Notes: generated from the sequence alone by a model not told the origin. A stretch of DNA of 64,000 bases from Thioclava marina (GCF_002020135.1 NZ_MPZS01000002.1:803682-867681), one strand, 5' to 3'. Numbered from the stretch's first letter, positions 1 through 11,632 are shown. Numbers and translations: made by a program.

Positions 1-65
1 CAAGGATAACCATCTGATTGGGAAGGAAAAGGGAAGGAAGCGACAGACCACTGGTCTAAATCGTC

Positions 66-656
66 TCAGCGGACCTCGTCCATCAACTCCCAGGGGCGTT
101 GATCGGGAATGTGCAGGCGCAGCGTGTCACCAATCACGAGCCGGCCCGGACGCTCGACCCAAGCGGTGACGCCCCGACGGCCCTGAGCCGCGGGTTTGTA
201 GCGCTTGCCTTTCTCGGGGTAGATTTCCTCGATCACCTTCCCCGGCAGAACGCAGGCGCGGTTCTCCATGTCGATCACCAGCGTCAGGCCGGTCTCGTTC
301 TGAAGCCGCGACGAGGGCGGGAGGTGGGTCAGGTCCGGCAGGCCGCGCAGAACGATCGAAGCTCCGACCCATATGGGGTCAAGCTCGGGAATACCCATGG
401 CGAAGGCGGTTTCGGCCAGTTCCTCCGCCGAGAGGATCGTCATCTGCCGGACATTGGCGATCTCGGTGCCGCGCTCATGCTGATCCGTCACACGCGAGCA
501 CGACGCCCGGGTCCGTCCCGCATGCAGTTCGCCCACAGGGCCATCGAACGTGAATTCCAATGCTTCGACGGGGGTAGACACCAATTCCCCTTCGGTCGTG
601 ACGCGGCCAAGCCAGACGACTTCACCTTGGTATTGCGTCGGTTTGAGCGCGGCCAT
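66..656 (-). CDS. MOSC domain-containing protein
   Basis: A 196-residue protein with the look of a stand-alone MOSC domain, the C-terminal fold of molybdenum cofactor sulfurases. The family binds or transfers sulfur to metal-cofactor enzymes through a conserved cysteine. Here a cysteine lies in the motif ENRACVLPGKV, about residue 133, within the conserved second half. No PLP-binding sulfurase domain is attached, so the sulfur donor must be another protein. The start codon overlaps the stop of the upstream methyltransferase gene (TGATG at 654-658), which implies co-transcription with it and probably with ftsH. The substrate is unknown. Bases 1-65 contain no gene I can recognise. Confidence 0.85.
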   Translation of the reverse strand: MAALKPTQYQGEVVWLGRVTTEGELVSTPVEALEFTFDGPVGELHAGRTRASCSRVTDQHERGTEIANVRQMTILSAEELAETAFAMGIPELDPIWVGASIVLRGLPDLTHLPPSSRLQNETGLTLVIDMENRACVLPGKVIEEIYPEKGKRYKPAAQGRRGVTAWVERPGRLVIGDTLRLHIPDQRPWELMDEVR

Positions 657-1465
657 CAGCCCCCCAGTGTCAACACGATGAACAAGCGCCGGAACGGGAA
701 AAGAACGCTCCCATCGGCCCTCGAAGGATAGACTTTCTCGAGCGCGCTTTCATAGCGTTCGATAAGCACTTGCGCCTCGGTGTCACCCAGTTGCGTCAGG
801 AAAGGACGCATCGCCGTCGACTCGGTGAAGCGGCGCACCGGATGGGCGCCGGGGGTGGGCGCAAGCTGCTGCAGATATTCCGTGCTCCAGATGTCGAACG
901 CGCCGAAGGACGAGAGCATTTTCGCGTACTCCACCGGTGAGGCCACAGGCGGCACCCATCCGGTGAAATCGAAGCGGTCGGGGAACATTTCCTGCGCCAG
1001 ATCGCGCAGGATACGATGCGACGGAGCGCTTTGCTGCGCGGGCATCTGGACCGCAAGCACACCGCCCTCGCGCATCGACCCGGCAAGGCGCGGGAAAAGC
1101 TCGGCGTGATCGGGCAGCCAATGCAGCGCAGCGTTCGAGAAGATCATCGCGGGCGGTTTGTTCGGAGTCCACTGCGCGATATCGGCCAGATCGCAGCGGT
1201 GATAGGCGCCGGTCGCGGCGGCCCGTTGCAGCATCGGCTCGGAGTTGTCGACACCGACCAGCTTGCGCTTGGGATAGTGGTGGCTGAGCGCCTCGGCCAC
1301 CGCGCCATTGCCGCAGCCGAGGTCGATGATCTTGCCGCGTTCAGGCAAGGTCGGGATACGCGCGATCAGATCGAGCGCCGGACGCAGCCGCAAATCGCGA
1401 AACCGGCTATAGGCATCGGGATCCCAGTCCCGCGCGCCCGTTCCGGCGATCGTGCCCTCGCCCAT
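656..1465 (-). CDS. tam: Trans-aconitate 2-methyltransferase-like SAM methyltransferase
   Basis: A 269-residue class I SAM-dependent methyltransferase. The SAM-binding motif I is IIDLGCGNGAVAE (about residues 45-57), followed by an acidic residue in VGVDNSEPML. The N-terminal pattern WDPDAYSRFRDLRLRPALDL, the NAALHWL motif and the AVQMP motif match the Tam family, which methylates trans-aconitate (an inhibitor of aconitase) in the cytosol. The length is close to E. coli Tam (about 250). It starts 17 bases after ftsH ends on the same strand and overlaps the MOSC gene by one base. Family assignment is good; the substrate is inferred from the family. Confidence 0.82.
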   Translation of the reverse strand: MGEGTIAGTGARDWDPDAYSRFRDLRLRPALDLIARIPTLPERGKIIDLGCGNGAVAEALSHHYPKRKLVGVDNSEPMLQRAAATGAYHRCDLADIAQWTPNKPPAMIFSNAALHWLPDHAELFPRLAGSMREGGVLAVQMPAQQSAPSHRILRDLAQEMFPDRFDFTGWVPPVASPVEYAKMLSSFGAFDIWSTEYLQQLAPTPGAHPVRRFTESTAMRPFLTQLGDTEAQVLIERYESALEKVYPSRADGSVLFPFRRLFIVLTLGG

Positions 1466-1482
1466 CGGCCCCTTCCTCCCCG

Positions 1483-3396
<1,914 letters not shown>

Positions 3397-3477
3397 AGGA
3401 TATCCTCCAATCGTACCGGGCAACTGACCACCGGTCGCCGCCTCTGTCCTGTGAAAATAGGCATTACGCGCCCGGGT

Positions 3478-4785
3478 TCAACGTCCAAATAGCCAAGCGG
3501 CGAATGCGCCGCGGGAAATCCGCGCGGTCCACCCTTCCGCGAGCCCCGCAAGCGGCGCGGCGACAAGGCGTTCGCCTGCCCAGATCGCAGGGCTTGCCAA
3601 CAGTGATGCGCGCGGCAGACCGGTCTCGCGCCAGTCGGGGCATTGACGCAAACCCTCCGCGCCCAGCACCGCGATCTCAAGTCCCTCGCCTTCAGGGCCG
3701 ACGACGTCCCAGCGATCCCAGTTTTCCCCGACAGGAACGCGCAAATCGCGGACGGCACGCGCCTCGCGGGTGATGCGGATTTCGCTTTCGTTCACGGTGA
3801 TGCGGCAGCCATGCAGCGTGCGATCGCGCTTCTCCCGCCAGTTGGTCAGGAAGGTTTCGACCTTCGTCGCGCGCGGCGCGTAATCGGCGCCCGACACCCA
3901 GCGCAGCGCCGCGACGATCAACCGGCGCTGCATCTCGGGGTCGATTTCACGGAGAAAGGCTTGCGCGTCAATCAACAGATCCCCCGCGACCTCACGAACA
4001 TGTGCGCCCACCAGCCGTCCCAGCGCGAAGCCGAGCGCGCTTTCGGCCATCTCCAGGTGATGCATCGACGCCGCGATCTTTTCCGCCGTGATCCCGAGCG
4101 GGCGCAGCGCGGCGAGGGCCTTGCGCGCCTTCACTCGGTCAAAGCGCTCGTTCTCGTTGCTCGGGTCCTCGATCCAGACGATGTCGTGGCGGCTCAGGTA
4201 GCTGCGCAGCTCGGCGCGGCTCTGCGTCAGGAACGGCCGCGCCCAAAGCACGCCCTCGGCGGTGAACCTCCGCCGCATGCCCGAAAGCCCTTCCAGCCCC
4301 GCCTCGCGTGAAAGCCGCATCAGGAACGTCTCGGCCTGATCGTCGCGGGTATGGCCAAGCGCCACGATGCCGATCCCGCGCTCGCGTGCCCAAGCCCCGA
4401 TCAGCGACAGCCGCGCCCGGCGCGCAGCATCCATCAAGTTGCCTTCGGCGGCGTGCCCATCCCAATGCAGGATCCGATGAGGAATGCCTCGTCCCGCGCA
4501 GAAGCGGGCCACGAAAGCCGCCTCGTCCGCGGCCTCCGGACGCAGGCCGTGATCGACGGTCACCGCCTCGACCTCGTGAAACTGCGCCAGAAGCGTCAGC
4601 GTCGCCATCGAATCCGAACCTCCCGAGACGGCGACGCCGATCCGGGTGCGGATGTTTTCGGGAAAGGTGTGAAAAGCACTGTCGGCCCAGTGGTGGAGCC
4701 AGGCGTCTTCGGGAGAGATCTCGCCCCGCCCGACCGCCTCCATCCGGGCGGCCGCGCGGGTCGTGAAATCGTCGTTTACGGGCAT
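3478..4785 (-). CDS. tilS: tRNA(Ile)-lysidine synthetase
   Basis: A 435-residue PP-loop ATPase that converts C34 of the CAU-anticodon isoleucine tRNA to lysidine, so that AUA is read as isoleucine. The ATP-pyrophosphatase P-loop SGGSDSM is at about residues 54-60, later than in many TilS proteins because of a roughly 45-residue N-terminal extension. The motifs VTVDHGLRPEA and LGHTRDDQAETFLMRL are typical of TilS. The gene overlaps the end of cpoB by ten bases, so it is translated from the tol-pal transcript. The order cpoB-tilS-ftsH is common in alphaproteobacteria. Confidence 0.95.
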   Translation of the reverse strand: MPVNDDFTTRAAARMEAVGRGEISPEDAWLHHWADSAFHTFPENIRTRIGVAVSGGSDSMATLTLLAQFHEVEAVTVDHGLRPEAADEAAFVARFCAGRGIPHRILHWDGHAAEGNLMDAARRARLSLIGAWARERGIGIVALGHTRDDQAETFLMRLSREAGLEGLSGMRRRFTAEGVLWARPFLTQSRAELRSYLSRHDIVWIEDPSNENERFDRVKARKALAALRPLGITAEKIAASMHHLEMAESALGFALGRLVGAHVREVAGDLLIDAQAFLREIDPEMQRRLIVAALRWVSGADYAPRATKVETFLTNWREKRDRTLHGCRITVNESEIRITREARAVRDLRVPVGENWDRWDVVGPEGEGLEIAVLGAEGLRQCPDWRETGLPRASLLASPAIWAGERLVAAPLAGLAEGWTARISRGAFAAWLFGR

Positions 4786-5609
4786 CCCAGCGATTGCCGC
4801 GCGGTTTGCGCCTCGCTGGCCGCCGAGGAGCCGGGGAACCGCACGCCGACCTGACCGAGCGTCGTGCAGGCCTCGTTGGTCTGACCGAGCTGTCCCAGTG
4901 CTTTGCCGAGCGAAAGCAGGTTGTCGCCCGCTCGCGCGCCACTCGGATCGGCGGAGAACCCGTCGAGCCAGGAGCGCGCCGCCGCCCCTGTATCGCCCTG
5001 CTGCTGAAGCGCGAGACCGCGATAATACATCGCGTCCCCGGTCAGGGGCGAACCAGGATAGGTTTGCTTGAAGGTATTGAATAGATCGGCCGCCGAAGCG
5101 TAATCTCCCGCGTCATAGGCCTTCTTGCCAGCGTCGTAATCGGCTTTTTCGTTGATCGCGAGATCCGGGCCAGTCGAGGCATCTGGCGCGGGCGCGGTCA
5201 CCGAGGGCGCGCTGCCCGCAGCCCCGCCGCCCAGCGGCTTGGTGGCCCCGAGGGTGGAGATGTCGCAGTTGTCCTCCATCTCGCAAACCCGATATTCGAG
5301 ATCGCCCACACGGTTCGTGCCATCGGCGACGACCCGGTTGATGCGGTTCTCGAGCCCTTCGACGCGGTCGGTCAGATGGCTCAGCGAGAGCTCCATCGAA
5401 TCCATCCGTTGAAGCGCCGAGGCACCGCCGGCCTTTTGCAGGCCAGCCGCGCCCGAGGCCTTCAGCTCCTGGCGGAGGCTGTCGATCTCGGACTGAAGCT
5501 GACCCAGCTCGGTCTTGATGTCAGCCAGCGTCTGGGCGCGGTTCGCGTCCTGCGCCAGCACCGGCGCGGCAGACAAAACCGCCGCGCTCAGAAGCAAAGC
5601 CCGCAGCAT
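4776..5609 (-). CDS. cpoB: Cell division coordinator CpoB (YbgF), tol-pal system protein
   Basis: A 277-residue periplasmic protein that in E. coli couples peptidoglycan synthesis by PBP1B with Tol-driven outer-membrane constriction. Seen: a signal peptide (MLRALLLSAAVLSAAPVLAQ), a heptad-rich coiled-coil stretch to about residue 90, a Gly/Ala/Pro linker (about 125-150), then tetratricopeptide repeats (ADYDAGKKAYDAGDYASAADLF and following). It begins seven bases after pal ends. The C-terminus ends in a Gly-Cys-Pro tail whose coding region overlaps the tilS start. Confidence 0.93.
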   Translation of the reverse strand: MLRALLLSAAVLSAAPVLAQDANRAQTLADIKTELGQLQSEIDSLRQELKASGAAGLQKAGGASALQRMDSMELSLSHLTDRVEGLENRINRVVADGTNRVGDLEYRVCEMEDNCDISTLGATKPLGGGAAGSAPSVTAPAPDASTGPDLAINEKADYDAGKKAYDAGDYASAADLFNTFKQTYPGSPLTGDAMYYRGLALQQQGDTGAAARSWLDGFSADPSGARAGDNLLSLGKALGQLGQTNEACTTLGQVGVRFPGSSAASEAQTARQSLGCP

Positions 5610-5615
5610 CGGCCC

Positions 5616-6143
5616 TTAGCTCCCGACCGCCGATTGCGAGATCACGGTGACCGCGCGACGGTTCTTCGAGTAGCATTCCTCGGTCGAGCAGATCGCGAGG
5701 GGACGCTCCTTGCCGTAGGACACCGTGCGCAGGCGGTTGGCGGTGACACCCTGGCTGATCAGGTATTCCTGCACGGCCGAGGCACGACGCGCACCAAGTG
5801 CGAGGTTGTATTCACGGGTGCCCTGCTCGTCGGCATGGCCTTCGATGATCGCGGTGTAGGTCGGGTGGCTCACGAGCCAGCTCGCCTGCTGCGTCAGGAT
5901 CGAGCGCGCGGTGTCCGTCAGGGTCGACTGGTCAACCTGGAAATGGACCATATCGCCGATCGTCTGGGCGAAATAGGCCGGCGAGTTCGGGTCGTTGATG
6001 CTGCCCTGGGTGATGCCGCCCGCACCGCCCGGACCGAGCGTGCCGCCCGGACCCGTCGCGCCCGAGCCGTATTTGTCGGGGTTCGAACAGGCCGCGAGGC
6101 CGAGGATCGAGATGGCCAGAACGGCCTTCACTACAAATTTCAT
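5616..6143 (-). CDS. pal: Peptidoglycan-associated lipoprotein Pal
   Basis: A 175-residue outer-membrane lipoprotein that binds peptidoglycan and TolB. A signal peptide ends in the lipobox LAAC (about residues 16-19). A Gly-rich linker follows (GSGATGPGGTLGPGG). The OmpA-like domain contains IEGHADEQGTREYNLALG, with the Asp and Arg that contact diaminopimelate. It lies downstream of tolB and upstream of cpoB on the minus strand, as in the standard tol-pal operon. Confidence 0.96.
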   Translation of the reverse strand: MKFVVKAVLAISILGLAACSNPDKYGSGATGPGGTLGPGGAGGITQGSINDPNSPAYFAQTIGDMVHFQVDQSTLTDTARSILTQQASWLVSHPTYTAIIEGHADEQGTREYNLALGARRASAVQEYLISQGVTANRLRTVSYGKERPLAICSTEECYSKNRRAVTVISQSAVGS

Positions 6144-6214
6144 TGGTTTCGCCTTTGTTGATCTGCCCTTTGCGGGCGAGCCTAGCAGTTTCCGTAACGA
6201 TTGTTAATCCGCCC

Positions 6215-7537
6215 TCAGGGCAGAAGCGGCGACCAGGCCGGGTCCGAAGCGGGCCCGGGCGTGGGAACTTTCTTGAGGTTGCGACCCGAGATATCGACCG
6301 AATAGAGCGAGGCCTGCCCCTCGGCGCCGGGGCTCTCACGGGTGAACATGATCACGCGGCCATTGGGCGACCAGGTCGGGCCTTCGTCGAGGAAGGACGA
6401 GGTCAGAAGACGCTCTTCCGAACCGTCGGTTCGCATCACGCCGATATGGAAGCGGCCCTGGTTCTGCTTGGTGAAGGCGATCATGTCCCCGCGCGGCGAC
6501 CAGACGGGCGTCGAATAGCGGCCGTCGCCAAAGCTGATTCGGGTCGCATCACCGCCCTGCACCGGCATGATATAGAGTTGCTGCGTGCCCGAGCGGTCGG
6601 ATTCGAACACGATCCGCGAGCCGTCCGGCGAGAAGCTCGGGGAGGTTTCGATCGAGGGCGAGGTGGTCAGGCGCTGGGTCTGTCCCGAAGCCACATCCAT
6701 CATCCACAGGTCGGTATTGCCGTTCTGTTCGAGCGAATAGACGATCTTTGTCCCGTCCGGCGAGAAACGCGGCGCGAAGGTCATCGTGCCCGGCACCTCG
6801 GGCAGCAGCCGCGCCGAGGCGGTCGCAACGTCGAGCATCTTGATGCGCGGGAAGCCGGTCTCGAAGGTGGTATAGAGCACCTTGGTGCCGTCGCGCGAGA
6901 AGCGCGGCGCAAGCACGATCGTCGAGGCATCGGTGAGGTAGGTCACGTTCGCCCCGTCGTAATCCATCACCGCGAGGCGCTTCTGGCGGGCGTCCTTCGG
7001 GCCGCTCTCCGAGACGAACACGACGCGGCTGTCGAAATAGGGACCCTCGCCGGTGATGCGCGAATAGATCACGTCAGCGACCTTGTGCGCCAGGCGCCGC
7101 CAGCTGGCGGGAGACGCAGCAAGCTGCTGCCCGTCGCCCATCTGCTGGCCGGAGAAGACGTCGAAGAGGCGGAACTTCACCACCACCTTGCCGCCCTGCA
7201 TCGCGACCGAGCCCACGACCAGCGCCTGCGCATTGATCGCCTGCCAGTCGGAGTATTTCACCGGGGTCTCGAAACTGGTGATGTTCTGGATATAGGCCGA
7301 GCTCGGGATTTCGCGGAACAGGCCCGTGCCCGTCAGATCTCCCGAGATCACCTGGCTGATCTGCGTCGCCAGCTCACCGGCGTCACCCGTTTCGGGGATG
7401 AAACCCGCGATCGCGAAGGGCAGCGGCTCGATCACCCCGTCGGTGATCGTGATATGCAGCGGCTCCTGATCCTGCGCGAGTGCCGCGACCGGCCCCAGCA
7501 AGAGCGCCACAAGCATGCTCAGAACGAAACGCATCAT
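6215..7537 (-). CDS. tolB: Tol-Pal system beta-propeller protein TolB
   Basis: Periplasmic protein that links the inner-membrane TolQRA complex to Pal. The C-terminal two thirds hold beta-propeller repeats of the type [10 protein letters not shown] and [17 protein letters not shown] signal peptide follows the start ([20 protein letters not shown]). I place the start at 7537, the first of two adjacent ATG codons, because AAAGGGAG lies six bases upstream. A frame open to 7594 adds 19 residues before the signal peptide and has no support. This gives 440 residues. It follows tolA by 100 bases. Confidence 0.95.
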   Translation of the reverse strand: MMRFVLSMLVALLLGPVAALAQDQEPLHITITDGVIEPLPFAIAGFIPETGDAGELATQISQVISGDLTGTGLFREIPSSAYIQNITSFETPVKYSDWQAINAQALVVGSVAMQGGKVVVKFRLFDVFSGQQMGDGQQLAASPASWRRLAHKVADVIYSRITGEGPYFDSRVVFVSESGPKDARQKRLAVMDYDGANVTYLTDASTIVLAPRFSRDGTKVLYTTFETGFPRIKMLDVATASARLLPEVPGTMTFAPRFSPDGTKIVYSLEQNGNTDLWMMDVASGQTQRLTTSPSIETSPSFSPDGSRIVFESDRSGTQQLYIMPVQGGDATRISFGDGRYSTPVWSPRGDMIAFTKQNQGRFHIGVMRTDGSEERLLTSSFLDEGPTWSPNGRVIMFTRESPGAEGQASLYSVDISGRNLKKVPTPGPASDPAWSPLLP

Positions 7538-7637
7538 TTCAAACTCCCTTTCCGGGCCTTGCCCGGTTTGTAACGCGTAAAGGCCCGATCGCACATAACA
7601 ACCCCATGACAGCGCGCGGAATTTTGCCGATGAGTGA

Positions 7638-8852
7638 TCATTTCATCCTCATCTTCTCGGGGTTGAAATCGATTTCGATCGTCTTCCAGCGGCCGTATTT
7701 CTCGGGCGGCAGCGGGAAGCCATCCGAGCCGCAACGCACGATCGCGCGCTTGCCGGCCTCGAAGGCCTGATCCACCGCAGCGCCCGATCCGCCCGACGAG
7801 CCCACGAGCCTGATCGAGGAAATGATCGGGTGGCCATCGGGCTGCATATCGACCGAGAGCGTCACCGTCGTGCGCAGCGCATCCGAACTCAGCGCGCCCA
7901 CGTTCCAGCAGCGCTTAACGTCGACGATGAGCGCGTCCTTCTCACCCGCGGTGATCGGCGGACCGACCGGCGCGTCGCCCGTGCCGCCGGTCCCGGCCCC
8001 ACCGAGCGCTGCGGCCAAGGCGTCGTTCACCGAAGCGGTATCGACCGGCTTCGCGGGCGTGTCGGGTTTGGGCGCCGCAGGCTTGGAAGCTTCGGGCTTG
8101 GAGGCTGCGGCCGTCTCGGTGGGTTTGGGCGCAGGCGGCTTGGGCTTGCCGGAGGGGCGCGGCGAACTCATCGGGGCCGAACTCTCCTGCTTGTCCACGG
8201 TCTCGGTCGCCTCGGTCACGATCTCGGTCGTGGCTTCGGGCGGCGCGGCCGCATCCTTGGGCTGCTCCACGACCTTGTCGGCAGGCGCGGTCTCGTCAGG
8301 CGTCTCCTGCGGCTGCGCCTGATCGGAGATCTTCGCTTCCGGCGGCGGCTCGGGCGCAGGCGTCGGCGCCACGCGCGGCGCGGGTTTCGGTTTGGGCTTG
8401 GCCGAGATCTCGGGCGTCACCGTCTCGGAAGGTTGCTCGACCGGCGGCAGCATTTCGGGCGGCACTTCGGTCACCTCGGTCGGCGCGGGCGGCGCCTGAA
8501 GCGCCGCGACATCGGGCTGCGCATCGGGCTCGGGCGCAGGATCGGGCAGCTCCTGGGGCTTCGGCTCGGGCGTCGCTTGTGTCTCAGGCGCGGGCGCTTC
8601 CGGCGCAGGCGTCTCGGACGGCGTTGCCGGGGCCGTGGGCGCGACAGGCTCAGGTGACGGTTGCGGCGCATCCTTCGGCGCAGAGGCCATCAGCGCATTG
8701 AAATCCTGCTCCGACATCACCGCGACCTGGCTGATCACCACAGGCTCGCTCTTCTTGGGAAAGAACCATTGACCGCCCGTGACGATCCAGAGGATCGCCC
8801 CCACGTGGAGCGCCCCCGATACGCCGTAACCGATCTTGTCCGCGCGGTTCAT
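7638..8852 (-). CDS. tolA: TolA, inner-membrane spanning protein of the Tol-Pal system
   Basis: A 404-residue protein with one N-terminal membrane segment ([15 protein letters not shown]), a long low-complexity Pro/Ala/Glu/Lys-rich arm from about residue 55 to 290, and a C-terminal globular domain ([27 protein letters not shown] onward). This is the TolA layout: the arm crosses the periplasm and the C-terminal domain contacts TolB and Pal. Identity rests on architecture and position between tolR and tolB, since the arm is not conserved in sequence. Confidence 0.93.
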   Translation of the reverse strand: MNRADKIGYGVSGALHVGAILWIVTGGQWFFPKKSEPVVISQVAVMSEQDFNALMASAPKDAPQPSPEPVAPTAPATPSETPAPEAPAPETQATPEPKPQELPDPAPEPDAQPDVAALQAPPAPTEVTEVPPEMLPPVEQPSETVTPEISAKPKPKPAPRVAPTPAPEPPPEAKISDQAQPQETPDETAPADKVVEQPKDAAAPPEATTEIVTEATETVDKQESSAPMSSPRPSGKPKPPAPKPTETAAASKPEASKPAAPKPDTPAKPVDTASVNDALAAALGGAGTGGTGDAPVGPPITAGEKDALIVDVKRCWNVGALSSDALRTTVTLSVDMQPDGHPIISSIRLVGSSGGSGAAVDQAFEAGKRAIVRCGSDGFPLPPEKYGRWKTIEIDFNPEKMRMK

Positions 8853-8872
8853 GCGAGTGTCGCCCCCTGGGC

Positions 8873-9352
8873 TCAGTTCCCCGCCGGAGCCGTCAGCTGC
8901 GGCCCCCCGGTATCGGTGACCAGCGTGATGTTTGCAAAGCCCGCCCCGTTGAGCGCGCCCATCACCTGCACCACCTGCGCATAGGAAATCTTGCCGTCAG
9001 CGCGCAGGAAGACTTTGTCGCTTTCCCGCTCTGACGCGATCGCCTTGAGGCGCGCGACCAGCTCGCCTTCGGGCACTTCCGAATTCATCAGCGAGATCTT
9101 CCCGTCCGCCTGGATCGAGATCGTGAGCGGCACTTCCTGCTCGGCCGGCACGGCCTTGGCGGCGGTCTTGGGCAGCTCGAGCGGCACACCCACCGTCATC
9201 ATCGGCGCAGCCACCATGAAGATCACCAGCAGAACCAGCATCACATCGACCATCGGCGTGACGTTGATCTCGGCCATCGCGGCATGGCCGCCGCGCCCGC
9301 CGCGACGCCGCCGCGTCCCGCCCGAAGTGCGTTTAACCACCCCCGCGCCCAT
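8873..9352 (-). CDS. tolR: TolR, proton channel subunit of the Tol-Pal system
   Basis: ExbD/TolR-family protein with one membrane helix. The motif INVTPMVDVMLVLLVIFMV carries the conserved Asp that takes protons. I place the start at 9352 (MGAGVVKRTSG), one base after the tolQ stop, giving 159 residues. The frame is open to 9433, but that extension would overlap the end of tolQ by 80 bases and is not TolR-like. A basic stretch (RRRRGGRGG) precedes the helix. Confidence 0.95.
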   Translation of the reverse strand: MGAGVVKRTSGGTRRRRGGRGGHAAMAEINVTPMVDVMLVLLVIFMVAAPMMTVGVPLELPKTAAKAVPAEQEVPLTISIQADGKISLMNSEVPEGELVARLKAIASERESDKVFLRADGKISYAQVVQVMGALNGAGFANITLVTDTGGPQLTAPAGN

Positions 9353-9353
9353 G

Positions 9354-10049
9354 TCAGCCGTCCAACTGGCGCGAGAGAATGGTCGAGAACTCGTCGGCAA
9401 AGGCCTCGTAATTGCCCGCGATGCGATCGGCATCCGACGAGAGCTTGTTGTAGAAGATCACCGCAGGGATTGCCGCGAGCAGGCCAAGCGCAGTCGCGAC
9501 CAGCGCCTCGGAGATGCCCGGCGCCACGACCGCGAGCGAGGTGTTTTGCGAAATCGCGATCTCCTCGAAGGCCACCTTGATCCCCCAGACCGTGCCGAAC
9601 AGGCCCACGAAGGGCGAGATCGAGCCCACGGTCGCGAGGAAGGTCAGCCCGTAATTGAGGTTTTCGGTGACTTTCTGGATCGCGACATCCATCGAGCGCT
9701 CGATGCGCGCCTGCGCCCCCGCGATCAGCTCCCCATCCTGGCGGTGCGAGCGTCGCCACTCCAACATACCGGCCGCGAAGATCTGCTGGCTGGCGCCCTC
9801 CGGCGTCGGTCCGATCTGGTCGAACAACTCGTCGAGCGGCTCACCCGACCAGAAGGCGCGGTCGAACTGCTCGGCCTCGGCACGCGCGGCACGATAAGCG
9901 ATGAACTTGCGGATGATGATCGCCCAGGACCAGAAGCTGGCCACGACGAGAATGATCATCACGAGTTTGACGGTGAGCGAGGCGCGCAGAAAGAGCGCAA
10001 GCAGGGAGAAGTCGATCTCCTGCGCCATCGCAAGCGAAGTTTGGTCCAT
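9354..10049 (-). CDS. tolQ: TolQ, proton channel subunit of the Tol-Pal system
   Basis: A 231-residue ExbB/TolQ/MotA-family membrane protein. It shows three helices: LVMIILVVASFWSWAIII, GLTFLATVGSISPFVGLFGTVWG and a third with ALVATALGLLAAIPAVIFYN, which holds the conserved TALGLLAAIPA motif lining the proton path. It is the first gene of the tol run. About 118 bases separate it from the ybgC stop, so either a promoter lies there or transcription continues from ybgC. I saw no clear terminator in that gap. Confidence 0.96.
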   Translation of the reverse strand: MDQTSLAMAQEIDFSLLALFLRASLTVKLVMIILVVASFWSWAIIIRKFIAYRAARAEAEQFDRAFWSGEPLDELFDQIGPTPEGASQQIFAAGMLEWRRSHRQDGELIAGAQARIERSMDVAIQKVTENLNYGLTFLATVGSISPFVGLFGTVWGIKVAFEEIAISQNTSLAVVAPGISEALVATALGLLAAIPAVIFYNKLSSDADRIAGNYEAFADEFSTILSRQLDG

Positions 10050-10166
10050 GAATACTGCTCGCCGGTTGAGGCCACGTTATCGAGGCTCTGATTGGCAGCG
10101 ATTCTACCTCAGCGGCAAGAGGAACGCCATAACAACAATGTCACCGCCAGCCGCAAAACCGGCGAT

Positions 10167-10568
10167 TCAATGCAGTTTCCGCGCGAGTTTGCGACGAATA
10201 TCGGCAGGAAGCCGCTGAGGCGCACCCGCCTCGTTCATGCAGACGATCACGACATTGGCGGAAAAGAGCACCTCTCCGTCACGCTCGACCGTCTGATCCA
10301 TCATGATCCGCGCCCCGGTCTCGGCGGTGATCTCGGTCGTCACGATCAGTTCGTCATCGTATTTGGCCGAGCGCAGATAGTCCGCCTCGACCCGGCGCAC
10401 CGCGAAGACAAGCCCGTGATCGGCCTTCAGCGCGGCCTGATCGATGCCGAGCGCGCGGATCAGCTCCGACCGCCCGCGCTCGATGAATTTCAGATAATTG
10501 GCGTAAAAGACGATACCCGCGAGATCGGTGTCCTCGTAATAGACACGGATCGGGAATTCATGCGCCAT
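10167..10568 (-). CDS. ybgC: Acyl-CoA thioesterase YbgC (Tol-Pal associated)
   Basis: A 133-residue hot-dog fold thioesterase. The N-terminal motif RVYYEDTDLAGIVFYANYLKFIERGRSE carries the catalytic Asp of the 4-hydroxybenzoyl-CoA thioesterase family (YxxTDxxGxVYxxxY). In E. coli YbgC acts on acyl-CoA and associates with phospholipid synthesis proteins. It is placed just upstream of tolQ, the usual order. Its start overlaps the stop of the upstream unknown gene by 11 bases. Confidence 0.93.
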   Translation of the reverse strand: MAHEFPIRVYYEDTDLAGIVFYANYLKFIERGRSELIRALGIDQAALKADHGLVFAVRRVEADYLRSAKYDDELIVTTEITAETGARIMMDQTVERDGEVLFSANVVIVCMNEAGAPQRLPADIRRKLARKLH

Positions 10569-11274
10569 CCTTGTCCTCCAGATCGGCCTCGCCGACTTCG
10601 CGGCTCAGATCGCGCACCACCTGCGCGGCCTCTTCGTGCCGCAGACCGGCCCGCGCGGCAAGGCGCAGAGCATGCGACGGATCGTCCGCGACCGCGGGCA
10701 TGACCGGATCATAGGCCGCAGCGATCACCGCGGCGATCTCGGGCCGCAGCACCGTGACCCCGCGCGCGACCGCAAGCGGCGAATGCTCGTTAAAGGCGGT
10801 GTCCGACCACAGAAGGATCATCTGTACCGCCTGGCTGAGCGCGATCACCTCGGCGGGCACCTCATCCAGCGCCGCATCCATCCGTACGAAGGCGAAACAA
10901 GCGCGGATCGCGCCGTCCTTGTCGAAGCGGAAGACCCGGTACTGGTTCGCGCCCTGATCGTCGAGCCGCGCCACGAGGTCCTGCAGCCCGTCGATCAGGT
11001 GATCGAGATTGGGTACCTCCAGCAGCTCCTGCCAGTCGCGGAAGAAAAAGATCATCAGGTTGGCGCCCAGCTCGGGATCGGTCTCGGCCATCTTGTGACC
11101 GGCCAGCGCCACCACCGCCTCGACGGCCCCCTTCACCGTCGCCAGCGTCTGCGCCTCGACCCCGAAGACGACCGGCACCACGGGCCGCCCCCAGCGCGCG
11201 AAAAGATACTCGCCCGAGGCGCGGCGGAAGAGCCCCTCCACCATCTCGCCCGTGATCTGTGCCTGTTCCGACAT
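10558..11274 (-). CDS. Conserved protein of unknown function upstream of ybgC-tolQ
   Basis: A 238-residue cytosolic protein I do not recognise; no signal peptide or membrane helix is seen. I chose the start at 11274 (MSEQAQITGE) because a full AGGAGG ribosome site lies six bases upstream. The open frame continues to 11520, but only through a repeat element. Notable segments are FARWGRPVVPVVFGVEAQTL, GANLMIFFFRDWQELLEVPNLDHLI and AQVVRDLSREVGEADLEDKDGA. It overlaps ybgC by 11 bases, so it is translationally coupled to the Tol-Pal operon. That linkage hints at an envelope or lipid role, but this is inference from position only. Confidence 0.7.
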   Translation of the reverse strand: MSEQAQITGEMVEGLFRRASGEYLFARWGRPVVPVVFGVEAQTLATVKGAVEAVVALAGHKMAETDPELGANLMIFFFRDWQELLEVPNLDHLIDGLQDLVARLDDQGANQYRVFRFDKDGAIRACFAFVRMDAALDEVPAEVIALSQAVQMILLWSDTAFNEHSPLAVARGVTVLRPEIAAVIAAAYDPVMPAVADDPSHALRLAARAGLRHEEAAQVVRDLSREVGEADLEDKDGA

Positions 11275-11347
11275 GTCGCCTCCTCGCTTGCCTGCCCAAC
11301 CTAGGAGATCGCGGCAAGAGGCGAAAGGGGTCAGCCCCTCGACGCTC

Positions 11348-11457
11348 ACGCACCTCACCTGCGGGATATTTCGATCGAGAAGAAGAAATGATTGCTCTTC
11401 CTCTTGGCGAAAATATCCCGGGGGTGAGCCCGCCAGGGCGAGGGGGCGGCGCCCCCT
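11348..11457. repeat. Inverted pair of a rhodobacterial intergenic repeat
   Basis: Two divergent copies of one element lie head to head. The left copy (11351-11387) reads CACCTGCGGGATATTTCG and then runs into GAGAAGAAGAA. The right copy, on the minus strand (11457-11396), starts with the hairpin GGGGGCG-N-CGCCCCC (11442-11456), then CTCACCCCCGGGATATTTTCG and CAAGAGGAAG. A third copy is at 23312-23374. The pair fills most of the 358-base gap between the unknown gene at 11274 and ileS. It is too short to encode anything and fits a REP-like element. Confidence 0.7.
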
Positions 11458-11632
11458 GATCTGCGCTTGCCGCGCTTGCACCTCGCGCCTATAAGGGCGG
11501 CATGTTCTTGCTGGCTGCATATCCGCGAATTACTTGCCCGGCGCTCTGACGCGTCAGGGTAGCCGGGATATTGCGCCAAGCCCCGAGGCGTGCCGAGCGC
11601 ACGCCCTTTCCCTTCCCAAGGACGACTTATCC

